From: a virus | DNA length: 47,557 nt | Direction: 5' to 3' (one strand) | Virus record (IMG/VR): IMGVR_UViG_3300020558_000012 | Coordinates: 1-47,557 of that record | The notes under the pieces: model-generated | Databases searched by the model: none | What the model saw: only the letters and a program-made list of their open reading frames with translations | Told to the model about the DNA's origin: nothing | Shown here: piece after piece, positions 36,519 through 43,778 of the stretch | How positions within the stretch are numbered: the first letter of the stretch is position 1 | How the letters are laid out: every line of letters starts with the position of its first letter | Translations under genes and position numbers: made by a program

Positions 36519-36749
36519 ATGCAAACCCAATACCTGTCGTTTAATGATTTTCTTGCTGATGTCAGCATTAAGTATGAGCACCAGAAGAACGATAAATACC
36601 CACTTCGCTATGGGCAAATGTACTTCAACCTTCTGGAAGAATTCAGGCCGGCACTTGCTATCAAACTACGGGAATCACCATATGACCCGTACTACTCAGT
36701 ACATGAGGAGATTCCAGAGACTCACGCATTTGTTGAGTCGAACTGGTAA
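36519..36749 (+). CDS. Hypothetical phage protein (76 aa)
   Basis: Start at MQTQYLSF because a -10 TATACT (36506-36511) ends 7 nt before, suggesting a leaderless message. YGQMYFNLLEEFRPALAIKL, then DPYYSV and AFVESNW match a short phage protein type seen often (YGQxFFNxL…RPxLA…DPFY…NW), function unknown. Confidence 0.7.
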   Translation: MQTQYLSFNDFLADVSIKYEHQKNDKYPLRYGQMYFNLLEEFRPALAIKLRESPYDPYYSVHEEIPETHAFVESNW

Positions 36750-36917
36750 CTAGCTGTTTGATTTCTTTTTTGCTAGTTGTGTTATTTGTATAACCTCAAA
36801 CATTGAGCCCTTTTCCAGCAGCGACTTAATCAGCGACTCACTAGAGAATCGTGCTATGTCGCCTCCTGTTGACTTCCTTACTGAAATCATAAAGCTCTCT
36901 TCGTTATTGGTTGTCAC
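36750..36917 (-). CDS. Hypothetical protein (55 aa)
   Basis: GTG start 10 nt after AGGAGG. MTTNNEESFMISVRKSTGGD opens as a beta hairpin; a helix (SESLIKSLLEKG) and strand (MFEVIQITQL) follow. The frame is open 14 more codons upstream without a standard start. Convergent with the previous gene. Confidence 0.6.
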   Translation of the reverse strand: MTTNNEESFMISVRKSTGGDIARFSSESLIKSLLEKGSMFEVIQITQLAKKKSNS

Positions 36918-37036
36918 TTCTACTGTTCCTCCTATTAGTTCTCCGTGAATGGAGATTATTAAAGAGTGCCGGCATTTTTATTAGCATTTTCGGCACCCTA
37001 GATATATATAAAACATGTTCCGCATTTAGGATAAAT
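36918..37036. other. Short intergenic region
   Basis: Contains a partial relative of the palindromic GATAAATTTATC element at about 37031 (GGATAAATTTATCT). Nothing else seen. Confidence 0.4.
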
Positions 37037-37504
37037 TTATCTAATAAATATGTCAGCGCAGCATTTTTCACCGACATTAATTGTGAGTAATCCATAACCA
37101 ATTGGTATTGATATCTCTACAAATTCCCGGGAAATTATTCCGCACAAATCACAGTCTGTGCTTTTCATCTGCTCGTGCAGCAGGGGCATGAAGTCCGGCA
37201 AACACATTGAACAGCATGCAACCTGAATTGCTGGCAGCAGTAAATGGTCAATTGTTGGTGGCACCGTATTGATGTGCGGACAGAATTTTTCTATTCTTTG
37301 GAGTAAGTCATCTAGTGCTTCGGCAACTGCATCAGGCACATTGTCTCTTTGTACTGATTGGAATCCTCTTGGCAGCAGTTCTTCGTTGAGTTTGTCGGCT
37401 TGTTCAGCCTGTTTCTGTGTCAGCTCGGAGATGAATTTGTTCATTTCCTTTTCGCTGTCGAAATGTTTTCCATCGGGTGCGGATTTTCTAAAACGTGGGT
37501 CCAT
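37037..37504 (-). CDS. Cysteine-rich hypothetical protein (155 aa)
   Basis: Helical Gln/Glu-rich N-terminal half (about 20-75), then CPHINTVPPTIDHL, QVACCSMCLPDF, STDCDLCGII and EKCCADIFI: eight cysteines, suggesting two zinc sites. Function unknown. Confidence 0.75.
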   Translation of the reverse strand: MDPRFRKSAPDGKHFDSEKEMNKFISELTQKQAEQADKLNEELLPRGFQSVQRDNVPDAVAEALDDLLQRIEKFCPHINTVPPTIDHLLLPAIQVACCSMCLPDFMPLLHEQMKSTDCDLCGIISREFVEISIPIGYGLLTINVGEKCCADIFIR

Positions 37505-37643
37505 TAGTGGATAAATCTATCTGAAGTAAATGCCATTTTCAAAAAAAAATTTTGGAGTGTTGCTATAGCAGTGATTGTATTTTTCATTACTTTTTGTTGG
37601 AAGTACCCGCGCCGGTCGCTCATATTTTGAGTTTTCTTTGGCG

Positions 37644-37716
37644 TGCGCCCTCTGGGGTTCGAACCCAGGACCAACGGATTAAAAGTCCGGTGCTCTACCG
37701 GCTGAGCTAAAGGCGC
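37644..37716 (-). tRNA. tRNA-Lys (TTT)
   Basis: 73 nt. Acceptor GCGCCTT/AGGGCGC (one T-G pair), D arm GCTCAGCCGGTAGAGC, anticodon arm CCGGACTTTTAATCCG-like with anticodon TTT, T arm CTGGGTTCGAACCCCAG, discriminator A. CCA is not encoded. Confidence 0.93.
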
Positions 37717-37730
37717 GAAAAACACGCTAT

Positions 37731-37856
37731 TTATTTCTTTTTCTTTTTCTTTTTTGATTGTTTCTGTATCTTGCGCGTAACAGAAAAAATATACACCCAC
37801 ATAGCAAAGCTCAAAACGAGCACAATCTGCCAAGCTATAAAAAGAAAATTAGGCAT
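37731..37856 (-). CDS. 41-aa single-span membrane protein
   Basis: MPNFLFIAWQIVLVLSFAMW continues to a transmembrane stretch (about 4-25) and a tail of seven Lys, so the C-terminus should be cytoplasmic. Coupled to the upstream gene by TAATG. Confidence 0.65.
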   Translation of the reverse strand: MPNFLFIAWQIVLVLSFAMWVYIFSVTRKIQKQSKKKKKKK

Positions 37857-38005
37857 TACTTCTCCAGTTTTTTAAGTTGGTTTTCCCTCAGCAGTCTATA
37901 TGTGTCTGGGGATATGTCAAGCACCCATTTTCTTGTCGGATACTTGCGTGTCAGCCACGCCTTGTAGTCGGCCAGGGTTGGCGGAATGTCTGGGTGGGTG
38001 TTCAT
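37856..38005 (-). CDS. 49-aa hypothetical protein
   Basis: MNTHPDIPPTLADYKAWLTR then KYPTRKWVLDISPDTYRLLR: helical, basic, unrecognised. ATG overlaps the upstream stop (ATGA). Confidence 0.65.
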   Translation of the reverse strand: MNTHPDIPPTLADYKAWLTRKYPTRKWVLDISPDTYRLLRENQLKKLEK

Positions 38006-38208
38006 TTTTCTCCATTTATAAATGATGCGTTGTATTCAGCATTTTTGTGGCGCCTTTGATACGAACAGTCTTCATGTTCGAGCTCGCAGTAACAGTCATA
38101 GTACGGAAACTTGGTTAAACACGTATTACATACGGTCACATTTCCGTAATACGTGAATCCAGGTGGCTTTGTGGCGCTACAGCAGTAGTCGTCCTGTTCA
38201 GTAGTCAT
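38002..38208 (-). CDS. Cysteine-rich 68-aa protein
   Basis: CCSATKPPGF, VCNTCLTKF, CYCELEHEDC: CxxC plus further Cys/His, a probable zinc finger. Overlaps both neighbours. Function unknown. Confidence 0.7.
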   Translation of the reverse strand: MTTEQDDYCCSATKPPGFTYYGNVTVCNTCLTKFPYYDCYCELEHEDCSYQRRHKNAEYNASFINGEK

Positions 38209-38527
38209 GTCCCTCTAGGTCTATGTTGAATGCTTCATTTTCAAACGCTGTATAAGCATCTTTCCAAGTCTGCGGAACAGCGAAGTCTGGGTTTATCCTA
38301 TCGCTGATTTGATTATTGTACAAACATTCTTCGGCGTAGTAGTTCCTGATTATCTTCTTTAGTCTATGTATTTCGTACGCCTGTTCAGCGATAATTCCCA
38401 TAAGTTCATCGTTGACAGAGTCATTTGCTTTTATCACTTCTGCGGCTTTGGAGATTATTGACCCACCTCTACCATGTTGGAGTTTGCGAGCAATTGACTC
38501 AAGCTGTTCGATTATTTCATTAGCCAT
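38198..38527 (-). CDS. Helical hypothetical protein (109 aa)
   Basis: Long N-terminal helices (MANEIIEQLESIARKLQHGR; IAEQAYEIHRLKKII), possible coiled coil, and an acidic end. The second part (PQTWKDAYTAFENEAF) is unrecognised. Confidence 0.7.
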   Translation of the reverse strand: MANEIIEQLESIARKLQHGRGGSIISKAAEVIKANDSVNDELMGIIAEQAYEIHRLKKIIRNYYAEECLYNNQISDRINPDFAVPQTWKDAYTAFENEAFNIDLEGHDY

Positions 38528-38675
38528 TAGCGGCTTTCTTTTCGTCCAGAATTTTTCCGCATACAGAACAGAAGATTACACCGCCTTTTTCGTTGCCAAG
38601 AAAGTGTTGCCAATTACCGCAGCGATGAGGCATGCGAGATGTCAGCCAAATCCAGAAGTATCTAATTTGTTCCAT
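38520..38675 (-). CDS. Zinc-ribbon-like 51-aa protein
   Basis: MEQIRYFWIWLTSRMPHRCG, then IFCSVCGKILDEKK: HRC plus CxxCGK, a half zinc ribbon. Overlaps both neighbours (14 and 8 nt), which supports it despite its size. Confidence 0.68.
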   Translation of the reverse strand: MEQIRYFWIWLTSRMPHRCGNWQHFLGNEKGGVIFCSVCGKILDEKKAANG

Positions 38676-38937
38676 CTTCCCCCCAGTGTTGCTTGTCCAG
38701 CGTGGACATTAACTCATCGATTGCACGCCACAGCTCTGGCCAGTCTCTGCGGAGCTTGGCCATCATGCGCCTGTGTCGCCTCGTATCATCGTCAATCCAT
38801 GTGATTGCCATGCGAAATGCAAATACTTTATGCAATAGCTCATGGTATTTTTCCTCAAGGTCGTCATACGCGAACATCAGAAGCTCATGTTCTGACTCAA
38901 ACCCCTTGATTATGTTTTTCATTTTTTCTTTTTTCAT
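38662..38937 (-). CDS. Helical hypothetical protein (91 aa)
   Basis: Charged and Leu-rich throughout (HELLMFAYDDLEEKYHELLH; ELWRAIDELMSTLDKQHWG). No motif recognised. Opens with several Lys. Confidence 0.68.
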   Translation of the reverse strand: MKKEKMKNIIKGFESEHELLMFAYDDLEEKYHELLHKVFAFRMAITWIDDDTRRHRRMMAKLRRDWPELWRAIDELMSTLDKQHWGEDGTN

Positions 38938-38949
38938 TTTTCCTCCTCG

Positions 38950-39022
<73 letters not shown>

Positions 39023-39027
39023 TTTGA

Positions 39028-39309
39028 TTATAAATCTCTTGGCGGTATCGGTATTCCGCCTCCAGCCATTCTGAGGAATGTTTTTTCGTCAATAACCTCA
39101 AACGACCATGCGTCTTGAGTGAATCCATTATTTATTTCGTGCGGTCTTCTGTCAATCAACGAAATCAGTCTGCACCTAGCGATATTCCCGTCAATTTTAG
39201 TGTTTACGTACCATGTTTTTACTGGGTCTCTTGTTTGCCAAATAACATAAATGCAGTCATCGGTTTGGCCTGTTTTTGTTATTTTTCCAATTGTCCCTTT
39301 TTGTGACAT
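39028..39309 (-). CDS. Hypothetical protein (93 aa)
   Basis: Beta-rich small domain: GTIGKITKTGQTDDCIYVIW, DPVKTWYVNTKIDG. No motif recognised. Lies between tRNA genes. Confidence 0.7.
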   Translation of the reverse strand: MSQKGTIGKITKTGQTDDCIYVIWQTRDPVKTWYVNTKIDGNIARCRLISLIDRRPHEINNGFTQDAWSFEVIDEKTFLRMAGGGIPIPPRDL

Positions 39310-39322
39310 GTTATTACCATTC

Positions 39323-39712
39323 TTATTTCTCGACTACTTTATATTTTGCATAGTGCAGACTTTTTTCAGCATACTCGGGATTTAGCGTTTTACGCCATCC
39401 GCCGATAGATTCCATGAGCACACCAGGCTGTCCTGTTGCCTCGCACGTGCGAGCCGCAATCTCCTCATGTTTGGTGATTATTTCACTAAGCCTGACTGGC
39501 TCATGACATGACTCCGACACCTCGATGTAATATCTCAACCCACCAAATTTTTGTTTCACTTGAAGGATTGTGTAATTTGGGTCTATCGCGAGAAGTTCTT
39601 TGTCGCAGTCAAGGACAATCTTGTACCACCCCTCATCGACGTCGATGTTCTTCCACCACCCATCTTTTATTCTTTGGGCTAGTTCTCTTATTTCTATGCT
39701 TATGTTGTTCAT
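39323..39712 (-). CDS. Hypothetical phage protein (129 aa)
   Basis: WYKIVLDCDKELLAIDPNYT followed by LQVKQKFGGLRYYIE and EIAARTCEATGQPG corresponds to a common uncharacterised phage protein (the KxKFGxLRxY…CexcGxpG pattern). In relatives extra Cys pairs form a zinc finger; here only part is kept (RTCEATG). Confidence 0.75.
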   Translation of the reverse strand: MNNISIEIRELAQRIKDGWWKNIDVDEGWYKIVLDCDKELLAIDPNYTILQVKQKFGGLRYYIEVSESCHEPVRLSEIITKHEEIAARTCEATGQPGVLMESIGGWRKTLNPEYAEKSLHYAKYKVVEK

Positions 39713-39714
39713 AG

Positions 39715-39786
39715 TGGGAGCCGAGGGTCTCGAACCCTCCGCCTACTCGATGTAAACGAGTTGCTCTACCGCTGAGCTAGGCACCC
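39715..39786 (-). tRNA. tRNA-Val (TAC)
   Basis: 72 nt. D arm GCTCAGCGGTAGAGC, anticodon arm ACTCG-TTTACAT-CGAGT with anticodon TAC, T arm GAGGGTTCGAGACCCTC, discriminator A. Acceptor GGGTGCC/GGCTCCC has one T-T mismatch at the fourth pair. Confidence 0.88.
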
Positions 39787-39802
39787 TGCGTGTTCACCTT
39801 AG

Positions 39803-39877
39803 TGCCCCTGGTTGGAATTGAACCAACGTGGACCGCTACGGTTTCTACACCTTATAAGAGTGAGCCGATACAGGGGC
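39803..39877 (-). tRNA. Aberrant tRNA-like sequence
   Basis: 75 nt with a perfect acceptor GCCCCTG/CAGGGGC plus A and a perfect T arm GTTGG-TTCAATT-CCAAC, but no normal D arm. The only anticodon-like arm is CACT-CTTATAA-GGTG (anticodon TAT if real), very close to the acceptor, with a long variable part containing ACCG-TAG-CGGT. It may be a decayed tRNA, a D-arm-less tRNA or a tRNA mimic. Confidence 0.5.
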
Positions 39878-39882
39878 CAGTT

Positions 39883-40209
39883 TCACTTGAATAGCTCCAC
39901 TGCCTCGGTTATTCGTTCACGCAAAGCACTCACGCTTCCAGACGACGACATTTTCCCTTGGAAAACACCTTTGTGGAAAAGAAGCAATGAAGGAATAGAC
40001 ATAATTTCGAAGTCCTTCGCTGTCGCCATATTGTCGTCTGTGTTGATTTTAACAAAATCTACTTTCTCACTGAATTCACCAGATAGTTCATCAAGAATTG
40101 GGGAAAGTTTTAAGCACGGTCCGCACCATGGTGCCCAAAAATCTACAAGAACCAGCTTGTCTGATGAGTTGATAAATTCACTAAATGTTTGGTCGGTAAG
40201 TTCTAACAT
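39883..40209 (-). CDS. Thioredoxin
   Basis: 108 aa, the normal length. VLVDFWAPWCGPCLKLSPIL carries the WCGPC active site; KINTDDN, then the cis-proline block SIPSLLLFHKG and final helix are in place. Reduces protein disulfides; phage thioredoxins can serve ribonucleotide reductase or the phage polymerase. Neither partner is in the window. Confidence 0.95.
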   Translation of the reverse strand: MLELTDQTFSEFINSSDKLVLVDFWAPWCGPCLKLSPILDELSGEFSEKVDFVKINTDDNMATAKDFEIMSIPSLLLFHKGVFQGKMSSSGSVSALRERITEAVELFK

Positions 40210-40219
40210 GATTTAAATA

Positions 40220-40678
40220 CTACTCCGTTTCATCGTAATTTTTGTCGTACATCATCTTAATTACATCTTCTGGGTAGATAAGAAAACCCTTTGCCGGGTT
40301 GTCATCTCCACCAAAATTTCTTTTTGTCTCAGGATTGAATTTATCAGGATGTTTCCTGAGAAAACGCTTTAGACGGGCTACCGATATTATTACGAACGAA
40401 CCGTCCATTGCGTAAATGTATACCCACCATTTTGCGGTTGTTACATTTATTCCGCTTGCTACCCAAACTTGCTCACCGTTTTCATCACGCGCACCGCGTG
40501 GATTTTGTTGCGTTTCCACAACCATTCTGCCATTGCGATATCTATCGCTTTTTACTTCAAATTCCCCACCGGAGAGTGATTCAAGAAACTGAGAAATCAG
40601 TTTCTCTCCTTCCTGCCCATACGCCAGGTCGGATTTAAAATCAAATGTTCTAGCTGGTAAATCCCAAGAGTCTTTCAT
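40220..40678 (-). CDS. Putative PD-(D/E)XK nuclease-like protein
   Basis: 152 aa. EGEKLISQFLESLSGGEFEV is followed by VKSDRYRNGRMVVETQQNPRG: the order helix, D/E-x-K, and a later E/Q strand is that of PD-(D/E)XK nucleases and Holliday-junction resolvases. The rest (GINVTTAKWWVYIYAMDGSF) fits the core. Assignment is by pattern only and active-site completeness is uncertain. Confidence 0.5.
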   Translation of the reverse strand: MKDSWDLPARTFDFKSDLAYGQEGEKLISQFLESLSGGEFEVKSDRYRNGRMVVETQQNPRGARDENGEQVWVASGINVTTAKWWVYIYAMDGSFVIISVARLKRFLRKHPDKFNPETKRNFGGDDNPAKGFLIYPEDVIKMMYDKNYDETE

Positions 40679-40720
40679 TCCTGAAAGAATACTAATTCAG
40701 CGATGGAATAACAACCGTTA

Positions 40721-41323
40721 CTACATTCTCCAGTTGGCTAATCCGCCCTTACTATTGTTCATAATGTAACGAGCCATCATTAAATTGCAGTGCACTGTCT
40801 TAAGCCCTTGCATTCGGTTTTCGACAGCATTGTCCCCGCATACATTTTTTACTGCCGAGTACCAACTGGAATTGATTTGCAACAATCCCGTATCGTATGA
40901 GCCGTCCTTGTTTAGAGCGTAGGTCATGTTGCCAGCGGCATCCCACTTCGCATTTTGTGCTTTCGGGCGACAACCCGACTCCCTCCACGCAATGTATGAC
41001 CATGTTTGTATTGGGTAAAGACCATAAGCTTCGAAAACTGGCTCAAGCTTTGGGCAGCGCTTACTCGGGTCGCTTGGAACTTCTTTCCTGTGCCCCTCGT
41101 GGTCGCTTTTCACTGGTGGGAACTGCGGCAAGCTTCGCTTGGCCCTAAACCCTGGGTCGGCTTCCCTGACCTCTTGGTTTGCGGCCCACACCGGATTTTC
41201 AACTAACACCTCCTCAACCGATAAATTGACCGAAGTGTTTGCTGTTTCCGTTGTGTTTGTCGGAATTCCAACTCCAGCTATAAAAAGGAGTATAGAAAAT
41301 CCCCATCCAATAAATGTGTTCAA
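40721..41323 (-). CDS. Secreted lysozyme-like (lytic transglycosylase) protein
   Basis: 200 aa. TTG start 6 nt after AGGAG. Residues about 3-22 (TFIGWGFSILLFIAGVGIPT) form a signal peptide or anchor. A linker to about 80 precedes the catalytic-type domain: TWSYIAWRESGCRPKAQNAK (the catalytic Glu in RESG), GSYDTGLLQINSSWYSA (the GLxQIN block) and CGDNAVENR. This is the SLT/lysozyme-like fold that cleaves peptidoglycan glycan strands. Could be the phage lysin or a virion-entry enzyme. Confidence 0.8.
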   Translation of the reverse strand: MNTFIGWGFSILLFIAGVGIPTNTTETANTSVNLSVEEVLVENPVWAANQEVREADPGFRAKRSLPQFPPVKSDHEGHRKEVPSDPSKRCPKLEPVFEAYGLYPIQTWSYIAWRESGCRPKAQNAKWDAAGNMTYALNKDGSYDTGLLQINSSWYSAVKNVCGDNAVENRMQGLKTVHCNLMMARYIMNNSKGGLANWRM

Positions 41324-41414
41324 TTGCTTCTCCTGTTGTCGGCGGATAAGACGTGGCGTTTAGTAAAAAGCCAATATTTGGTTTGCTTTGGTCACCCCGC
41401 CAGGGGCACTATTA

Positions 41415-41444
41415 ATTATAACAGTTTGATTACGCCAGCTGCAA
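41415..41444 (-). promoter_or_regulatory. Sigma-70-type promoter, lysozyme-like gene
   Basis: TTGCAG (41444-41439), 18-nt spacer, TATAAT (41420-41415), a consensus -10. Confidence 0.65.
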
Positions 41445-41477
41445 CCGCGTAGCAACCAATAAAAATAAGGGTTTTAT

Positions 41478-41711
41478 CTATTGAAAGTTATCTGGTCCAA
41501 GAATCTCAAAAACAGCAAGCACTTTACCCTGTGGCGTCGGACCGATAATAATTTCAAATTGCATTGACCGAAGTATCAGTTCGGCTATGTCTTCCGCTTG
41601 TCGTTTTGCGTCTGCAGCATCTTGCTCATCATTTTGTTTAACGGAAATATAATTTAAAATCACTTCCGCTAAATGGTCAATGACCGTGAGTCTAGATACT
41701 GGTTCTGACAT
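41478..41711 (-). CDS. Acidic hypothetical protein (77 aa)
   Basis: Helical first half (IDHLAEVILNYISVKQNDEQ), then FEIIIGPTPQGKVLAVFEIL. No motif recognised. Divergent from the SSB gene. Confidence 0.7.
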   Translation of the reverse strand: MSEPVSRLTVIDHLAEVILNYISVKQNDEQDAADAKRQAEDIAELILRSMQFEIIIGPTPQGKVLAVFEILGPDNFQ

Positions 41712-41713
41712 GG

Positions 41714-41742
41714 TTGACAGGCTACACCAGTTGGGCTAGGGT
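41714..41742 (+). promoter_or_regulatory. Sigma-70-type promoter, SSB gene
   Basis: TTGACA, exactly 17 nt, TAGGGT; the SSB start lies 32 nt past the -10, behind GGAGAAGAA. Confidence 0.8.
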
Positions 41743-41773
41743 GACACGCAATATCAACCCAGTAGGAGAAGAA

Positions 41774-42256
41774 ATGAACCTAGCGCCAATAACAGTAATT
41801 GGGAACGTCACGGCGGACCCAGAGCTCACCTACACGCAAAGCGAGCAGGCCCGCCTGTCGTTTTCTGTAGCAGTTAACCACATCTGGTACGACCAGAAAA
41901 ACGAAAAGCAGGAAAAGGTCAGCTACCACAACGTAACAGCGTGGAGATACCTTGCTGAAAACACTGCACGAGTAATCGAAAAGGGCATCGGCGTCGTTGT
42001 TTATGGACGACTAGAGCAGCGCTCATATGATGACAAGGACGGCAACAAGCGTTCAATCACGGAGATTGTCGCAGAAGACATTGGCGTACTGACTCGCTCA
42101 ATTGAGACGATTACTCGTCGTGTTGGAAAGAATTCTGGTGAGGGCCAGCCTCAGCAGTCTGGCTCGCGTCAGTCGTCTCAGCAGACTGGAGCACGTCGCG
42201 CGCGACCAGCAACCGCCGCAGTGGGCGCCCCATCGGACGAACCAGAGCCATTCTGA
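41774..42256 (+). CDS. ssb: Single-stranded DNA-binding protein
   Basis: 160 aa from MNLAPITVIG (20 upstream codons are open but lie within the promoter). OB-fold blocks: ITVIGNVTADPELTYTQSEQ, ARLSFSVAVN, VSYHNVTAWRYLAENTARVI and GIGVVVYGRLEQRSYDDKDG. A Gln/Ser/Arg-rich linker leads to the acidic tip DEPEPF, the docking tail for replication proteins. Coats single-stranded DNA in phage replication. Followed by a strong terminator. Confidence 0.96.
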   Translation: MNLAPITVIGNVTADPELTYTQSEQARLSFSVAVNHIWYDQKNEKQEKVSYHNVTAWRYLAENTARVIEKGIGVVVYGRLEQRSYDDKDGNKRSITEIVAEDIGVLTRSIETITRRVGKNSGEGQPQQSGSRQSSQQTGARRARPATAAVGAPSDEPEPF

Positions 42257-42285
42257 GCCCAACCCCGAGATTCGGGGAAAAGTTT

Positions 42286-42331
42286 AAGCGCCTGTTAATT
42301 TGCGCCAGGGAGCGTAAAACAGGCGCTTTTT
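42286..42331 (+). terminator. Intrinsic terminator after ssb
   Basis: AAGCGCCTGTT and AACAGGCGCTT form an 11-bp stem, followed by TTTTTC. Confidence 0.85.
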
Positions 42332-42445
42332 CTATGCCCAAAATCAGTTTCTGACTCTAGAAAAAATAGTCAGAAAAAGGTTGCAATCTTAAAAATCAGA
42401 CATTAAGTTTGTTGCCACCTAGACCACAGCCAAGGAGGTAGTGGA

Positions 42446-42685
42446 ATGTCAGAATACAGCAAGCTCAAAGAAAAAGGAATGGGACGCGGTCGTCCACGTC
42501 ACACAGAAGAGCAGAAAGTTCAGTCAGCAGCATTGAATACAATGCGTCAGGAAGCACGTCGACGTGCGCATTTGGTTCTCAAAAGTCGTCATATCGATGA
42601 ATATAACGATATCTACGAGGCTGAATTGGGCGCGATGCAGTCAACTGAAACTACATCACGTCGCGTAAAGCGCACGCGCAAATAA
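42446..42685 (+). CDS. Basic hypothetical protein (79 aa)
   Basis: GGAGG lies 8 nt before the ATG. GMGRGRPRHTEEQKVQSAAL (AT-hook-like GRGRPR) then a helix rich in Arg, ending RRVKRTRK. Probably binds DNA; no family recognised. Stands alone on the plus strand. Confidence 0.72.
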   Translation: MSEYSKLKEKGMGRGRPRHTEEQKVQSAALNTMRQEARRRAHLVLKSRHIDEYNDIYEAELGAMQSTETTSRRVKRTRK

Positions 42686-42706
42686 GTTTGAGCTGAGTTG
42701 GTGGGG

Positions 42707-42865
42707 CTAAATTTGCTCGTCCAACTCAGCTTTTCTTATTCTTTTTTCAGCGTTTGGACTAAGGTCAAGTAGAAACCTTCTTGCCCAGGTTCTTTTTTCG
42801 TTATCAGTCATTTCCCAGAAGTTCTCTGGCAACTTTTTAATTCGTTGAAGAGGTGCATCAGCCAT
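42707..42865 (-). CDS. Small basic hypothetical protein (52 aa)
   Basis: Start at MADAPLQRIK, overlapping the previous stop (ATGGCTGA); a longer frame runs 8 codons further. ENFWEMTDNEKRTWARRFLL is a Trp-rich helix. Function unknown. Confidence 0.65.
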   Translation of the reverse strand: MADAPLQRIKKLPENFWEMTDNEKRTWARRFLLDLSPNAEKRIRKAELDEQI

Positions 42866-43049
42866 TATCTTCTTCGCCTTTATCGTCATTGACTAATTCG
42901 CCAGTTTTAAAACGCTTGTTTTTTGACATATGTTCCATGATTGCTACAAGGTCCATGTGGTTTTCATAACTTGATGTCCTCATGCGGCCGTCAGCGTCTG
43001 CTATTTGGGCAAGCTGCTCTATCGATGCTTCAAATCCAGGTGTCGTCAT
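42858..43049 (-). CDS. Acidic hypothetical protein (63 aa)
   Basis: MTTPGFEASIEQLAQIADAD, helical, ends DDKGEEDNG. No motif recognised. Directly follows the next upstream gene with no gap. Confidence 0.65.
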   Translation of the reverse strand: MTTPGFEASIEQLAQIADADGRMRTSSYENHMDLVAIMEHMSKNKRFKTGELVNDDKGEEDNG

Positions 43050-43253
43050 TTATCTTCCATCCCTAATCTTGTTAATCCTAGTTGATGAATGTTTATGTGT
43101 TTTTTTCTTTGCTGAACCATACTCTATTTCTAGCCATTCATCAAAATCTTCGTACGCACCGGGGGTGTCCCTGATGTAGCGCTCGTACTCTTTAAGCAAT
43201 TCGACGTATTCATCGTCGTCTTCATCAAATCTTCTACCCATAACTAAAATCAA
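43050..43253 (-). CDS. Charged hypothetical protein (67 aa)
   Basis: Acidic first half (FDEDDDEYVELLKEYERYIR), basic end (KKKTHKHSSTRINKIRDGR). The sixth codon (MGRRF) may be the start. Coupled to the upstream gene by overlap. Confidence 0.65.
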   Translation of the reverse strand: MILVMGRRFDEDDDEYVELLKEYERYIRDTPGAYEDFDEWLEIEYGSAKKKTHKHSSTRINKIRDGR

Positions 43254-43753
43254 TCAGCCTTCGATGACCTTGCGCGTTTTCCCGCAGATGAAGCGGCTTC
43301 TGTGTTTTTTACAAATTGTCGGCCAGAACGACTGCCTAATAGCTTTTTTCTATTTGTTGCTGCTCGCTGAGCTGGGGTAAGTCTTGACCACGCTTTTGCT
43401 GGGAGATATCTACGCATTCCACCAGGACGATTTGCTGGTTTTCCGTCTGATGTTCTCCATTTTTCTTTAGTCCATTTCTTTAGAGAGCGTTGACGTTTTT
43501 TAAGTCCACCCCTGTATCCGCCACCGGCTTTTTCATACTCAATGGCAAGTAGTTGGGCTTTACGCGCAGACCACTGTCCTGGTTTCCCGCCTTTTGAGCC
43601 GGCCATAATTCTGTTTTTTATTTTTTCGCGGAGTTGCGGTTTTGTGTAAGACATGTTTGCAGCCTTAGCCAAGATGACAGGAGCTTCGCCGACAAATGTA
43701 TTGATTGACTCTTCCACCCACGCAGCTGTTGAATCTGAATTTCGCGTTCTCAT
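43250..43753 (-). CDS. DUF5872-like basic protein
   Basis: 167 aa. KKWTKEKWRTSDGKPA, MRRYLPAKAWSRLTPAQRAA and TNRKKLLGSR match the conserved C-terminal block of DUF5872 (KWxxEKWxTxxGKP…RYLPxKAWxxLTxxExxATNxxK), a domain seen in phages and giant viruses with no settled function. Its N-terminal part (GGKPGQWSARKAQLLAIEYE) resembles the same family. Very basic overall. Lies just downstream of the large virion-type gene. Confidence 0.78.
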   Translation of the reverse strand: MRTRNSDSTAAWVEESINTFVGEAPVILAKAANMSYTKPQLREKIKNRIMAGSKGGKPGQWSARKAQLLAIEYEKAGGGYRGGLKKRQRSLKKWTKEKWRTSDGKPANRPGGMRRYLPAKAWSRLTPAQRAATNRKKLLGSRSGRQFVKNTEAASSAGKRARSSKAD

Positions 43754-43778
43754 ATCGATACCTATATTATTGCACTTT

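Noticed and set aside
36904-37101. 65-codon minus-strand frame
   Set aside because: Overlaps the end of the cysteine-rich gene 37037-37504 and the 36750-36917 gene; no ribosome binding site.
37504-37833. 109-codon minus-strand frame
   Set aside because: Runs through the tRNA-Lys gene and overlaps a better-supported membrane peptide frame.
39651-39665. CTTCCACCACCCATC as an eleventh TTGACGG-family copy
   Set aside because: It lies inside the coding region of gene 39323-39712 and lacks the GTCAA part.
41324-41477. Short hydrophobic frame (LIFIGCYAVAAGVIKLL)
   Set aside because: No usable start codon; the same bases carry a good promoter for the lysozyme-like gene.
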